Assembly (NCBI GenBank): GCA_027490195.1
Contig: JAIXYN010000058.1
Span: 62,001-126,000, forward strand
Direction of reading: 5' to 3'
Length of the DNA: 64,000 nt
Source: Verrucomicrobiaceae bacterium
GTDB taxonomy: Bacteria > Verrucomicrobiota > Verrucomicrobiia > Verrucomicrobiales > Verrucomicrobiaceae
Shown: piece by piece, positions 8,776 to 17,978 of the stretch
Layout: each line of letters opens with the position of its first letter
Position numbering within the stretch: the stretch's first letter is position 1
Made by a program: the position numbers and the translations under genes
The notes under the pieces: model-generated
The model's input: the letters and a program-made list of their open reading frames with translations, nothing else
Databases searched by the model: none
What the model was told of the DNA's origin: nothing

Positions 8776-10341
8776 ATGAATCAGTTCACGTCCATCAGCA
8801 TCGTCAGCCTGGTGCTGATGGGCGGTGTGCTGACCACTCCTTCGGCGGATTACTTTGACGAGACGAAGGCGACGACCGTTTTTGCATTCGACAGCGTCTC
8901 GATTCCCTACTCGCAGAATCTGCGGCTGGAGATGCGCCAGCCCAGGCGGCACCCGGACAATCCAGTGGTGAAGCGAGGTGAGCCGGGCACACCGGATGCA
9001 CTGGGGGTGCAGTTCTACGGCTCCATCATCAAAGAAAGCGGCAAGTTCCGCATGTGGTACGTCGCCTTTGATGACGACACCGAAAACAAAGTGGCTTCAG
9101 CGCGCTGGCGTGCAGCCTATGCGGAGAGCACGGATGGCTTGAACTGGACGAAGCCGAACCTCGGGCTCGTCGAATACAAGGGGAACAAGGAAAACAATCT
9201 CCTGCAGATGGGCGGAGGCCCCTGGGGCTTTGTGAACATCAAAGTGCTCAAAGACGATGCGGATCCCGATCCCGCCCGGCGCTACAAAATGACATCGCAT
9301 GTCTATTTCCGGTATCAATCGCGACTGGGAACATTACTGCCGTTTGTCAGTGCAGATGGTTATACCTGGAAGCCGGTGAAGGAGGTGAAGTCGGTGAAGG
9401 CCGAGCTCAAGAAGGAGGATCTGCTGCTGCCCTCCATTCATTTCGAACCCAGCGGCGGACTCTACCAATGGGATGGCATGTTTTACGCCTGCGGTCAGAA
9501 TGCCTTGAATGCCACGCGTCCGTATCAGGGGCGTGTGACGCGCATGTATCGCTCATCTGATTTTGTGCACTGGTTACCCACGCAGAGCATCGGCTTTGTG
9601 CGCGAGCCGCAGCACCAGGCGCTGGGTGCGGGCCGCAGTCTCGAGGGTGAGCAGACGCATGAAGGCATCAGCGTGTGGAACCGCCGGAATCTGCTGCTCG
9701 GTGTCGTCGGCCTGTGGCACGGCGCGAAGGAGTGGCGCGACATCTCCATTGATCTCGGCTTTGTGATCAGCAATGACGGCCTCAACTTCCGCGAGCCAGC
9801 TCATGAGTGGACCTTTCTCAAACGTGGTGAAGATGGCGCTTGGGATCAAGGCGGCCTGTTGCAGGGGCAGGGGTTTGAAAACATCGGCGACGAGACTTTC
9901 ATTTACTACGGTGCATGGGATCCACGCCACTGGAAGGATGCGCCGGAACGCGGGGGAGTCGGCATTGCCACGCTGCCGCGTGATCGTTTTGGGGATCTCG
10001 TCGTCGAAACGGTCGGCAAAGGTCCGGGCAACTACCAACTCCCAGAGATCACCAGCGAGTTCATCACTGCCGCGATGCCTGTGAAAAAGGGGCAGCAGTT
10101 TTTCGTCAATGCGGAAGGGCTCGGGCCTGATGCGGCTTTGAATATCGAACTCCTCAGCGCCAACGAGGTGCCGCTGCCGGGCTACACAAGCACCATTCGA
10201 AAGAACGGTTTTCAAACACCGGTGACATGGCAGGATGGCACGGGCGATCTGCCCGAACGCATTCGCATCCACGTGACCTTTGAGGGTAAGCGCAACACCG
10301 ACATTCGCTTCAGCGCCATGTATTTGAAACCAGCCGATTGA
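8776..10341 (+). CDS. secreted GH32/GH43-like five-bladed propeller protein
   Basis: A 521-residue protein with a hydrophobic N-terminal signal (about 1-24). Segments such as NPVVKRGEPGTPDA, GKFRMWYVAFDDD, AYAESTDGLNWTKPNLG and ISNDGLNFREP are typical of the glycosyl-hydrolase-family-32-like N-terminal propellers common in Planctomycetota and Verrucomicrobiota. A C-terminal beta-sandwich of about 100 residues (from near 430) follows. It probably acts on a polysaccharide outside the cytoplasm; the substrate and catalytic residues are not established. It is tightly linked to the oxidoreductase upstream and the truncated amidohydrolase downstream (8-base gap). Confidence 0.7.
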   Translation: MNQFTSISIVSLVLMGGVLTTPSADYFDETKATTVFAFDSVSIPYSQNLRLEMRQPRRHPDNPVVKRGEPGTPDALGVQFYGSIIKESGKFRMWYVAFDDDTENKVASARWRAAYAESTDGLNWTKPNLGLVEYKGNKENNLLQMGGGPWGFVNIKVLKDDADPDPARRYKMTSHVYFRYQSRLGTLLPFVSADGYTWKPVKEVKSVKAELKKEDLLLPSIHFEPSGGLYQWDGMFYACGQNALNATRPYQGRVTRMYRSSDFVHWLPTQSIGFVREPQHQALGAGRSLEGEQTHEGISVWNRRNLLLGVVGLWHGAKEWRDISIDLGFVISNDGLNFREPAHEWTFLKRGEDGAWDQGGLLQGQGFENIGDETFIYYGAWDPRHWKDAPERGGVGIATLPRDRFGDLVVETVGKGPGNYQLPEITSEFITAAMPVKKGQQFFVNAEGLGPDAALNIELLSANEVPLPGYTSTIRKNGFQTPVTWQDGTGDLPERIRIHVTFEGKRNTDIRFSAMYLKPAD

Positions 10342-10348
10342 TGCCCCC

Positions 10349-10549
10349 ATGAATCGCCGTCATTTTTTCAGTGCCACCGTCGCGGGCAGCGCCGCGGCAG
10401 CCGCTGCCGCACCACCTACAGGCATCATCGACTGCCAGAGCCACCTCTTCTTTCCCGAGGTGCTCAACATGATGCGGAAGCGTAAAACCGAACCGTGGGT
10501 GTATGACGAAAAGGGCACCGCGTTTCTCAAACTCTTTGGCCTGGTATGA
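10349..10549 (+). pseudogene. truncated amidohydrolase, N-terminal remnant
   Basis: A 66-codon frame with a twin-arginine leader (NRRHFFSATVAGS), then GIIDCQSHLFFPEVLNMM, which is the start of a metal-dependent amidohydrolase (amidohydrolase 2 type). Full-length relatives are about 300 or more residues, so only the first strand and helix remain. The stop overlaps the start of the next gene (ATGA at 10546-10549), so the remnant ends precisely at a functional junction, consistent with an internal deletion fusing the two loci. The short frame may still be translated and could couple translation to the next gene. The metal-binding and catalytic portions are absent. Confidence 0.7.
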
Positions 10550-11367
10550 ATGAAATGCATGCCAGCTCTCTCGGCATCATCGGCATGGGCCTGATGGGAA
10601 GTGCCGTGATGAAGATGACCGGAGCCACTCGCGGCTGGGACGCGGATGACTCCCGCTGCGTCAATGCGCCGACGGCCAACGATGTTTTCGGGCATTGCGC
10701 CGTTGTTTTCCTTTGTTTGCCGAACTCCAATATTGTGCGTGACGTACTTCGCGCTGCCGCCTTTAAGCCCGGCCAGATCATTATTGATACCAGCACTGGA
10801 GATCCGCGTGAGATGACCGCACTGGGAGCTGAACTGAACGCGCAAGGCGTGCATTATCTGGATGCGACGGTGTCCGGCAGCAGCGCACAGATGTTGCAGC
10901 GGGACGTGCTGGTCATGGTCGGCGGTGACACGGAAGTTTTCGAGCAATGTCGTGATTGGTTCGCTCATTTTGCCCGCGAGGTGATTCATGTGGGGCCGTG
11001 TGGCAGCGGAGCCAAGATGAAGCTGGCGACGAATCTCGTCCTGGGTCTCAATCGCGCTGCGTTGGCTGAAGGACTCGCATTTGCAGAGCAGCTGGATCTC
11101 GACCTCGCGCAAACGCTGGATGTAATGCGCCGCAGCATGGCCTACTCCCGCATCATGGATACGAAGGGAGAGAAGATGATCACGCAGGACTTCACGCCGC
11201 AGGCTAAACTTTCGCAGCATCTGAAGGATGTGCGACTCATGCTGGCTGCGAGTGCGATTCCACTGCCGTTGAGTGAAACGCATCGCGAGCTGCTCGAAAA
11301 GGCGGAGGCGCTTGGCTATGGCGAGGCGGACAACAGCGCAGTAATACAGGCCATTCTAAAACCATGA
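10546..11367 (+). CDS. NAD(P)-dependent beta-hydroxyacid dehydrogenase (3-hydroxyisobutyrate dehydrogenase family)
   Basis: A 273-residue cytoplasmic enzyme. The N-terminal Rossmann motif is GIIGMGLMGS; the substrate-binding signature appears as DATVSGSSAQM; and the catalytic-Lys segment is GSGAKMKLATN near residue 155. The all-alpha C-terminal domain occupies about 165-273. The family oxidises 3-hydroxyisobutyrate, tartronate semialdehyde and related acids. The ATG at 10546 or a second one three codons later could be used. The stop overlaps the MFS transporter start, suggesting that uptake and oxidation of one hydroxyacid-like compound are coupled. The exact substrate is not deducible. Confidence 0.85.
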   Translation: MNEMHASSLGIIGMGLMGSAVMKMTGATRGWDADDSRCVNAPTANDVFGHCAVVFLCLPNSNIVRDVLRAAAFKPGQIIIDTSTGDPREMTALGAELNAQGVHYLDATVSGSSAQMLQRDVLVMVGGDTEVFEQCRDWFAHFAREVIHVGPCGSGAKMKLATNLVLGLNRAALAEGLAFAEQLDLDLAQTLDVMRRSMAYSRIMDTKGEKMITQDFTPQAKLSQHLKDVRLMLAASAIPLPLSETHRELLEKAEALGYGEADNSAVIQAILKP

Positions 11368-12596
11368 ATGCAGCCCAACGCTACCTGGTGCTCGTCACCG
11401 TTTTTCTGGCACTCGTCTTTGATGGCGTGGAACTCGGCCTGATGCCGGTGGCTTCTCTGTCGGTATCAAAAAGCCTGCTCGGGTCCGGGTTTACTGCGGA
11501 ACTAGGCGGTGAATGGTTCGCGCGTTTCACTGCGGCGCTGATGCTCGGTGCCGCCATTGGCGGCATCGCGCTTGGCAGCTTTGGAGATCGTGTGGGGCGC
11601 ACGCGGGCCATGGGCGTGTGCATCCTGTTTTACTCCCTCTTTGCGGCGATGGGGGCCTATGCAGAGACGCAGGAGCAGATGCTGGCGCTACGTTTCCTTG
11701 TGGGACTGGGTGTTGGAGGCTTGTGGCCGAATGGCATCGCGCTCGTTTCGGAATGCTGGTCCAGTGCTTCACGCCCGCTGGTTTCAGGTGCGATGATGGC
11801 CGGGCTGAACTTTGGCATTCTGGCTCTCTCCCAGGTGGCACGCCAGTGGCACATCACGCCGGATTCGTGGCGCTGGGTGTTTCAGTTTGCAGGTCTGCCT
11901 GCGCTGCTGGGCGTCTTTGTGCTTTTGGTTGTGCCTGAATCGCCGAAGTGGCTCGCATCTCGTGGCATGGCAAAAGGTCCCATGACACCTTTGCGTGAAT
12001 TGTTTCAGCCCCAGTTGATCCGCTTTACTCTGGTGGGCATCTTGTTGAGCGCCATCCCCATGATTGGCGCGTGGTCGGCCAGCAAGTGGATGATTCCGTG
12101 GTCTGATAAGATCGCTGGTGCTGCGCATGGGGACTACAAGGCCGCAACGCAGGGCTGGTGGGCGCTGGGGGCCACCCTCGGCAGTTTGCTGGGCGGGCAG
12201 TTCGCGAACTGGCTCGGTCGCCGCCTGAGCTACTGCCTGATCAGTCTTGCCACGGTGAGCATCACCTTCGCGATGTTTCAATTGACCGCACCTCTGCAGG
12301 CTTCATTTCATACCATTGTTTGTGCGCAGGGCTTTGTCGCCACGTTGTTCTTTGGCTGGCTCGCCCTCTATCTGCCGGAGCTGTTTCCCACGCGGGTCCG
12401 TGCTACCGGCAGCGGACTGGCGTACAATTCCGGTCGCTTTGGCACCGCTCTCGGCGTGCTGGCTGCGGGATACCTTTTCAACGCGCTCGGCGGCGATTAC
12501 GCGCGCGTCGGCGCGATCTGTGCGTCGATCTACGCGCTGGGCATCTTTGTCATCTGGTGGGCGCCGGACACACAGACGCAAGAGTTGGCCGATTGA
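11364..12596 (+). CDS. MFS transporter, sugar/aromatic-acid symporter-like
   Basis: A 410-residue protein with about twelve membrane segments. The loop 2-3 signature GSFGDRVGRTRAMG is the MFS motif GxxxDRxGRR in variant form, and LPELFPTRVRATG in the second half is the equivalent motif of the metabolite:H+ symporter group. It probably imports an organic acid or sugar derivative from the periplasm. The start codon overlaps the stop of the dehydrogenase gene by four bases, so the two are co-translated and presumably share a substrate. A ceramidase-like gene follows after 19 bases. Confidence 0.88.
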   Translation: MNAAQRYLVLVTVFLALVFDGVELGLMPVASLSVSKSLLGSGFTAELGGEWFARFTAALMLGAAIGGIALGSFGDRVGRTRAMGVCILFYSLFAAMGAYAETQEQMLALRFLVGLGVGGLWPNGIALVSECWSSASRPLVSGAMMAGLNFGILALSQVARQWHITPDSWRWVFQFAGLPALLGVFVLLVVPESPKWLASRGMAKGPMTPLRELFQPQLIRFTLVGILLSAIPMIGAWSASKWMIPWSDKIAGAAHGDYKAATQGWWALGATLGSLLGGQFANWLGRRLSYCLISLATVSITFAMFQLTAPLQASFHTIVCAQGFVATLFFGWLALYLPELFPTRVRATGSGLAYNSGRFGTALGVLAAGYLFNALGGDYARVGAICASIYALGIFVIWWAPDTQTQELAD

Positions 12597-12615
12597 GTCC
12601 GCATTTGGCGACCGT

Positions 12616-14034
12616 ATGGAAAGGATGCGACCGCTTCTCTTCGCCCTCTGCACTCTCATTTCCACCATGTACGCGGCTGATCCCGCTCGTATTTTCAAGG
12701 CCGGAGCCGCCACCAGCAACATCACTCCCGAGCTTGGCAGCTCGATCAATGGGGGGTTTCAGGATGGCAAGGCGGTTTTCATCCACGATGAACTCAACGC
12801 ACGCTGCCTCGCGCTGGATGATGAGAAAACGAAGCTCGTGCTGGTGGTGGCAGACAGTTGTGTGATTGGCCGCGGTATTTTTGATGAAGCGAAGAAGATG
12901 GTGCACGAGGCCACGGCCTTGCCGTTGGAGAACATGCTTATGTCCGCTACGCATTCGCACTCCTGTGGTACCGCGCAGGCCGTGGGCCAGAGCGAGCCGA
13001 ACCCAATGTATCAGCGTTTCCTTGCCAGGCGCATCGCCGACGGCGTGCAGCGTGCGCTGAACAATCTCGCTCCCGCCAAAATCGCGTGGGGCAGCGTCAA
13101 TGTGCCGCAGCATGTGTACAATCGCCGCTGGAAAATGAAGCCCGGCGGCATACCTCCCACTCCGCACGGGGTCACGACTGATCAGGTGAAGACGAATCCT
13201 GGGATCAACAACTCGAACCTCCTTGAGCCCGCCGGCCCAACAGACCCGCAAGTGAGTTTCATCAGCTTACAATCAACGGAGGGAAAACCCATCGCGCTGT
13301 ATGCGAACTACTCGCTGCATTATGTGGGTGGTGTGGGCCCCGGCCATATTTCGGCGGACTACTTTGGTGCGTTTGCAAACCGCGTCGGTGAACTGCTCGG
13401 TGCAGAGCGGCTGGACCCGCCCTTCGTGGGCATCATGTCGAACGGCACCAGCGGCGACATCAACAACATAGACTTCCGTGGTGGTCAGGCCAAAGAGGGG
13501 CCGTATGGTCGAATCAAGATTGTGGCGAATGATGTGGCGCAGGCGGTCGCGGGTGCGTGCAAAACACTGACTTATCAAAACTGGGTACCACTGGGTGTCG
13601 CGCAGAAGGAGGTGAAGCTGGGCCTGCGCATTCCCACGAAGGAAGAAGTGGAGAAAGCAAGCGTGTTGACGAAGCAGTCGAAGCTCTTTCCACGCATGGA
13701 GACGATGGAGCAGGTGTATGCGCGTGAAACTGTGCTGCTGGCCGACTTTTCGAAGGAAGTCTCCGCGCCACTGCAGGTTCTCAAGATAGGCGAGCTGCGT
13801 GTCTCGGCGATTCCTGCCGAAGTCTTTGTGGAGATCGGTCTCGGATTGAAAAAGCGCCATCCGCAGACCTTCACGGTATCGATGGCCAATGCCTACCACG
13901 GTTATCTGCCAACGCCAGAGCAGCACAAGCTCGGTGGCTATGAAACCTGGCGTGCGAGGTCAGCGTGCCTTGAAGTCGATGCCTCGACGAAGATCGTTGC
14001 TGGGCTGGAGGAGTTGTTTTCGTCACTTCAATAA
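12616..14034 (+). CDS. secreted neutral/alkaline ceramidase-like enzyme (1)
   Basis: A 472-residue protein with a signal peptide (about 1-22, ending MYAADP). It matches the N-terminal domain of neutral/alkaline non-lysosomal ceramidases: GAATSNITPELG near the mature start, the metal-binding SATHSHSCG segment and NGTSGDINNIDF. These enzymes are zinc amidases that cleave N-acyl sphingosines, but the large family in Planctomycetota and Verrucomicrobiota may act on other amides or glycans. The ATG at 12616 is chosen; a second ATG at 12625 is possible. The C-terminal immunoglobulin-like domain of classical ceramidases is not evident. A ThuA gene starts 9 bases downstream. Confidence 0.78.
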   Translation: MERMRPLLFALCTLISTMYAADPARIFKAGAATSNITPELGSSINGGFQDGKAVFIHDELNARCLALDDEKTKLVLVVADSCVIGRGIFDEAKKMVHEATALPLENMLMSATHSHSCGTAQAVGQSEPNPMYQRFLARRIADGVQRALNNLAPAKIAWGSVNVPQHVYNRRWKMKPGGIPPTPHGVTTDQVKTNPGINNSNLLEPAGPTDPQVSFISLQSTEGKPIALYANYSLHYVGGVGPGHISADYFGAFANRVGELLGAERLDPPFVGIMSNGTSGDINNIDFRGGQAKEGPYGRIKIVANDVAQAVAGACKTLTYQNWVPLGVAQKEVKLGLRIPTKEEVEKASVLTKQSKLFPRMETMEQVYARETVLLADFSKEVSAPLQVLKIGELRVSAIPAEVFVEIGLGLKKRHPQTFTVSMANAYHGYLPTPEQHKLGGYETWRARSACLEVDASTKIVAGLEELFSSLQ

Positions 14035-14043
14035 TATCCTGTC

Positions 14044-14802
14044 ATGAAATCCATCCTGCTCTGCCTCGCACTGCTCACCTGCACCGCGTCTGCCGCGAAC
14101 ATCGTTATCATGACGGTCGAGGATCCCAACAATTATGAATCTCCGAGGACGATGCGTGAGTTCGCAGAGAAGGAGCTCCGGCCGCTGGGGCATCGCGTCA
14201 CGATCATCGATGGGGATAAGCCGCAGATGCATCACTTTGCAGGACTGGTAGAGGCGCTGAAGGATGCGGATCTGCTGGTGCTTTTCTCCCGCCGCCGCTT
14301 TCCGCCGAAAGAGCAAATGGCCGCGATTCGTGCACACCTCGCTGCTGGCAAGCCGCTGCTCGGCATCCGCACGGCGAACCATGCCTTTCTTCCCAAGCCC
14401 AATGAAGTCGTCGACCCGAACCTGGCTCCGTGGCCGGAATTCACACATGAAGTTCTGGGCGGCGAAAACACCGGCTATGAAATCAAGGGGCTGCCCTACG
14501 GTGTGAGCATCACTCCAGGTGCTGAATCAAGTGCGCTGGTCAAAGGTGTGAATGTGGCAAACATCCAAGGATATCAGTCGATGTACAAAGTGCTGCCACT
14601 GGCCGCCGATGCCACGCCAGTGCTCATTGGTACCGCTCAGGCCGGAGCCACCACACCACCACAACCGGTCGCGTGGACGCGCACTTACGGTGAAGGCAAA
14701 GCCCGCATCTTTTACACCAGCCTGGGTGCGCCAGAAGACATGCGCAGCGCCGATGTGCAGAGGCTGCTGCTCAATGCCGTTGCGTGGACCCTGCAGAAAT
14801 AA
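14044..14802 (+). CDS. secreted ThuA-domain protein (2)
   Basis: A 252-residue protein with a signal peptide (about 1-18, TASAA). The ThuA-type glutamine-amidotransferase fold starts at IVIMTVEDPNNYESP and includes LVLFSRRRFPPKEQM, the GIRTANHAF segment and FYTSLGAPEDM near the end. It is clearly paralogous to the gene at 17077-17847, sharing the RAHLA-GKPL core, which implies duplication inside this cluster. It sits between two ceramidase-like genes with gaps of 9 and 6 bases, so the three are very likely one transcript. The reaction is unknown. Confidence 0.85.
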   Translation: MKSILLCLALLTCTASAANIVIMTVEDPNNYESPRTMREFAEKELRPLGHRVTIIDGDKPQMHHFAGLVEALKDADLLVLFSRRRFPPKEQMAAIRAHLAAGKPLLGIRTANHAFLPKPNEVVDPNLAPWPEFTHEVLGGENTGYEIKGLPYGVSITPGAESSALVKGVNVANIQGYQSMYKVLPLAADATPVLIGTAQAGATTPPQPVAWTRTYGEGKARIFYTSLGAPEDMRSADVQRLLLNAVAWTLQK

Positions 14803-14808
14803 CGAATC

Positions 14809-16293
14809 ATGAAATTGATCTTCCTTCTCCTGCTCGTCAGCATTGCCACTGCCAGAGCTGAAATGCTCGCCGGTGTTGCCAAAGTTGATATCACAGACCG
14901 CACCGGTCCGGTGAATGATCCGTGCTTCGCCAAGGCGCTCGTGTTGAAAAGTGGCGGCACCACTGCGGTGCTGATCACACTGGATGCGGTGGCGGTGGGC
15001 GGCATTGGACGCGTCGGTAATGGCTTCATGGCCACCGTGCGTGCCGGTTTGCAGGAGTTGGGCATTCCGCCTTCGAATGTCGTGGTCAATGCCAGCCACT
15101 GTCACGGCATCGTGCGTGGTGATCTTGAGCCGCTCGTCATTCAGGCGGTGAAAACGGCCATGCAGAATCTTGTGCCTGTTAAAACGGGCAGCGGCCTGGG
15201 CTCGGAGACGCGCATCAGCGAAAACCGTCGGCTCAAGATGAAGGATGGCAGCACGGTGGACATGCGCCGTGCGTACTCAATGCCGCGTGATGAGGCTGTC
15301 GCCAGCGTGGGCCCCATCGACCCGCAGGTCGGCCTGCTGCGGCTGGATCGTTCCGATGGTACATCCCTGGCCGTGCTCTATCAGTTCGCCTGCCATCCGA
15401 TCATGAATCCGCCGAGCAAGGGTTGTTCTGCAGACTATCCAGGCTATGCTTCCAAGGTCATTGAGGAGGCGCTCGGCGGCGGCGCGATGGCCTTCTTCGT
15501 GCAGGGCTGCGGTGGCGACATCAATCCAGTGCGCTACAAGGAAGTCACGCGTACTGCTGATGCCGAACCGCTGGGCACCATGCTTGGCGCGACCGTTCTC
15601 GCTGCAGCACGGAAGATCGAAACCAAAGGCGATGGCGTTCTTAAAGTGAGCAATGCCACCATCGCGGTGCCACGCGCCGCAGATTACACCGCACGCATCA
15701 GCCGCATTGACGAGGAGCAGAAAAAACTCCTGGCGGCGCTCAAGCCCACGAACATCAACTTCAAAAGCTTTCTGCCGCTGCTGCTCCAGCACAAGCTCTG
15801 GCCGGACACGCCATCGCACTACTCGCAGAGCTATCTCCACGATCAGGCTCTTGATCGGAAAGCCATCTTACAGCTCGATGCTGACAACCGCCTGCTGGTG
15901 GAGAATTATCTCTCGAACATCGAAATCATGGAGCGGCTCACACGGTTGAATGCAAACATGGCGCTGCTGAAAATGCATCTCAAACAAACCCAGGCAGCAG
16001 GTGAAAAGACGCTGGATGCCGAGGTCTGCGGCCTGCGTGTGGGCGATTTCAAACTGGTAACGTTTCCTGGAGAAGTCACCGTGCAGGTGGGCCTGAACAT
16101 CAAGAAGGCCGCCGGAGATGTGAATGCTCATGTCTCCGGCTACACCAACGGCTACATCTGGTACACCCCCACCGTGGAGCAGCGCCTCAATCCCGGCTAC
16201 GCCCAGGAAGACTGCGACACGCTGGTGGCACCCGAGTGGCAGAAGATCTTCGAGACAAAGGCGCTCGAAGTGTTGACCAACCTCGACCGATAA
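14809..16293 (+). CDS. secreted neutral/alkaline ceramidase-like enzyme (2)
   Basis: A 494-residue protein with a signal peptide (about 1-17, TARAE). Ceramidase-family hallmarks are GVAKVDITDRTG, the metal-ligand-like NASHCHG and FVQGCGGDINP. The pattern of residues differs from the paralogue at 12616-14034, so it is not a recent duplicate. Residues 270-390 form a helical insertion with alternating charged residues. Expected to be a periplasmic or outer-membrane-facing amidase; the substrate is unknown. Gaps of 6 and 8 bases link it to the ThuA gene upstream and the LamG-like gene downstream. Confidence 0.75.
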   Translation: MKLIFLLLLVSIATARAEMLAGVAKVDITDRTGPVNDPCFAKALVLKSGGTTAVLITLDAVAVGGIGRVGNGFMATVRAGLQELGIPPSNVVVNASHCHGIVRGDLEPLVIQAVKTAMQNLVPVKTGSGLGSETRISENRRLKMKDGSTVDMRRAYSMPRDEAVASVGPIDPQVGLLRLDRSDGTSLAVLYQFACHPIMNPPSKGCSADYPGYASKVIEEALGGGAMAFFVQGCGGDINPVRYKEVTRTADAEPLGTMLGATVLAAARKIETKGDGVLKVSNATIAVPRAADYTARISRIDEEQKKLLAALKPTNINFKSFLPLLLQHKLWPDTPSHYSQSYLHDQALDRKAILQLDADNRLLVENYLSNIEIMERLTRLNANMALLKMHLKQTQAAGEKTLDAEVCGLRVGDFKLVTFPGEVTVQVGLNIKKAAGDVNAHVSGYTNGYIWYTPTVEQRLNPGYAQEDCDTLVAPEWQKIFETKALEVLTNLDR

Positions 16294-16301
16294 CTATCTC
16301 C

Positions 16302-17060
16302 ATGAGAGCCACCCTCACTTTTTTGTTATGCGCCTGGACCTGCGGCGCATTGGCGGCTGATGAACTGCCCAAGACGCTCATGACCCTGCGCGGAAAACTG
16401 CTGGTCAGCGAAGATTTCACACCGCCGCTCGCGCCGGTCACGGGCAAGCCCGTTGGTTTTGCCAGCGGGTTTACCGGTTGGCGGTACAATTCGGGACCAG
16501 TTGGTGGAAAGTCCGGACAGTGGAAGACAGCCGATGGTTGCTTTACCGGCGCTGAAAGTCCTTCTGCCAACCATCCGGCAACAGCGTCGTTTGGTTTTCA
16601 ATTCACCGACGCCATCATTCAATGCGAAGTGCGGTTGAACGATGTGCCTGATGAGGGGCGCAAGTATCGGTCCCTCTTTGTGAAGGCGACGGATGTGAAG
16701 GACTATGTAATTTCGCTCAGCATCGGCCCGGGTGGTCTCTTTTTAACGCCGTATGATGCCGAGCGCATCAATCCCGCCACCAAGCAGAGAGAGAAGGGGA
16801 CGACGAGCCGTGTCCCGGCTCAAGTCAAACTCAACGAATGGCATACGGTGGTTCTGGAGATCAAAGGCGATGAAGTGGTGGGCACGCTCGACGGCAAGAG
16901 CACCACCTTGAGCAACCCGCTCATCAGCGTGGCCAAGCACAGCATCATGCTGGGGGCCGGCACTGAGGCCAGTTTCCGCCATCTGCGCGTGTGGGAAGCT
17001 CTTCCAAACCCAGACTGGGCGGCGGCCAAAGCGGCCCTTCAAGCGGCATCGAAACCCTGA
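16302..17060 (+). CDS. secreted DUF1080/LamG-like concanavalin-fold protein (1)
   Basis: A 252-residue protein with a signal peptide (about 1-19, GALAA). The pattern GKLLVSEDF, QFTDAIIQCEVRLND, KSTTLSNPLI and FRHLRVWEALP is that of the concanavalin-like 3-keto-disaccharide hydrolase/DUF1080 group, which is common in this phylum and thought to act on carbohydrates. The ATG at 16302 opens the signal peptide; an earlier in-frame ATG lies within the ceramidase gene. It sits inside the ThuA-ceramidase run. Whether it is an enzyme or a binding module cannot be told from sequence. Confidence 0.7.
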   Translation: MRATLTFLLCAWTCGALAADELPKTLMTLRGKLLVSEDFTPPLAPVTGKPVGFASGFTGWRYNSGPVGGKSGQWKTADGCFTGAESPSANHPATASFGFQFTDAIIQCEVRLNDVPDEGRKYRSLFVKATDVKDYVISLSIGPGGLFLTPYDAERINPATKQREKGTTSRVPAQVKLNEWHTVVLEIKGDEVVGTLDGKSTTLSNPLISVAKHSIMLGAGTEASFRHLRVWEALPNPDWAAAKAALQAASKP

Positions 17061-17076
17061 ACAGACTTCAACTCTC

Positions 17077-17847
17077 ATGAGCCTATCCTTTGTTTTTCGC
17101 ACATTGTTGTTCGTCGCAGCCGTCTTCGGATGGCAATTGCAAGCGGCGGAACCACCTCACATCGTCATCATGATTGGCGAGGAGGAATATCACACCTGGG
17201 AATCCCTGCCCGAATTTGCGGCCAAAGAATTGAAGACCGCGCCTTATCGCGTCACCATCGTTCAGGCGGACGCTTCGGATAAGAACCAGTTTCCTGGGTT
17301 CGTGGAGGCCATGCGTGATGCGGATCTGCTCTTCATCAGTGTGCGGCGGCGCACGCCGACGACGGAGGTCATGAATGCGGTGCGTGCCCATCTTGCCTCA
17401 GGCAAGCCGCTGGTGGGACTCCGCACGGCCAGCCATTGCTTTGCCCTGCGTCCCAGGGAGCCCGAGCCCAAGGCGGGTCTGGAGAAATGGCAGGACTTTG
17501 ACCCGCAGGTGCTGGGCGGCAACTACACCGGCCACTATGGCAAAGACGCCGCCACCATCAGCTTGGTTCCGGGTGCGGAGGAGCATACCATTCTGCGAGG
17601 GGTCACCGTGACGGAACTCATCGGACACGGCGGTCTTTACAAAAACACCCCGCTGAGGACCGGGACCACACCGCTGCTCATGGGAACGCTGCCTGGTGCG
17701 GAAACGGAACCGGTCGCGTGGACTCATAACTACGGCGAGAAAAAGTCCCGCGTCTTTTACACCTCGCTGGGGCATTGGGATGACTTCAAGCGGCCCGCAT
17801 TCCGGCGCCTTTTGCTGAACGGCATCGCCTGGGCATTGGAGAAGTAA
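17077..17847 (+). CDS. secreted ThuA-domain protein (3)
   Basis: A 256-residue protein with a signal peptide (about 1-22, LQAAEP). The ThuA core reads IVIMIGEEEYHTWESLPEF, FISVRRRTPTTEVM, GLRTASHCFALRPREP and FYTSLGHWDDF. It is a paralogue of the 14044-14802 protein with similar length and the same order of motifs. It is separated from the LamG-like gene by 16 bases and followed by a 131-base spacer before the SDR gene, so it probably ends this secreted-enzyme unit. Confidence 0.85.
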   Translation: MSLSFVFRTLLFVAAVFGWQLQAAEPPHIVIMIGEEEYHTWESLPEFAAKELKTAPYRVTIVQADASDKNQFPGFVEAMRDADLLFISVRRRTPTTEVMNAVRAHLASGKPLVGLRTASHCFALRPREPEPKAGLEKWQDFDPQVLGGNYTGHYGKDAATISLVPGAEEHTILRGVTVTELIGHGGLYKNTPLRTGTTPLLMGTLPGAETEPVAWTHNYGEKKSRVFYTSLGHWDDFKRPAFRRLLLNGIAWALEK

Positions 17848-17878
17848 GGCATTTTTCTCCATCTCGCTCGCCCCATGC

Positions 17879-17904
17879 GGCCAATGACGAATCCTAAATT
17901 GGCC
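17879..17904. promoter_or_regulatory. short inverted repeat in the spacer before the SDR gene
   Basis: The spacer 17848-17978 contains GGCCAAT (17879-17885) and its exact complement ATTGGCC (17898-17904) separated by 12 bases. It could be an operator or a weak hairpin. A poor sigma-70-like pair (TTGAGC, then CATAGA after about 17 bases) lies just downstream. No other gene is seen in the spacer. Confidence 0.25.
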
Positions 17905-17978
17905 GTGTTGAAGCCTTGAGCATCGGCCTGGGCTCGCCATAGAAAAAGGCTCTTCAATCACCCCACCCAGCAAAGATC

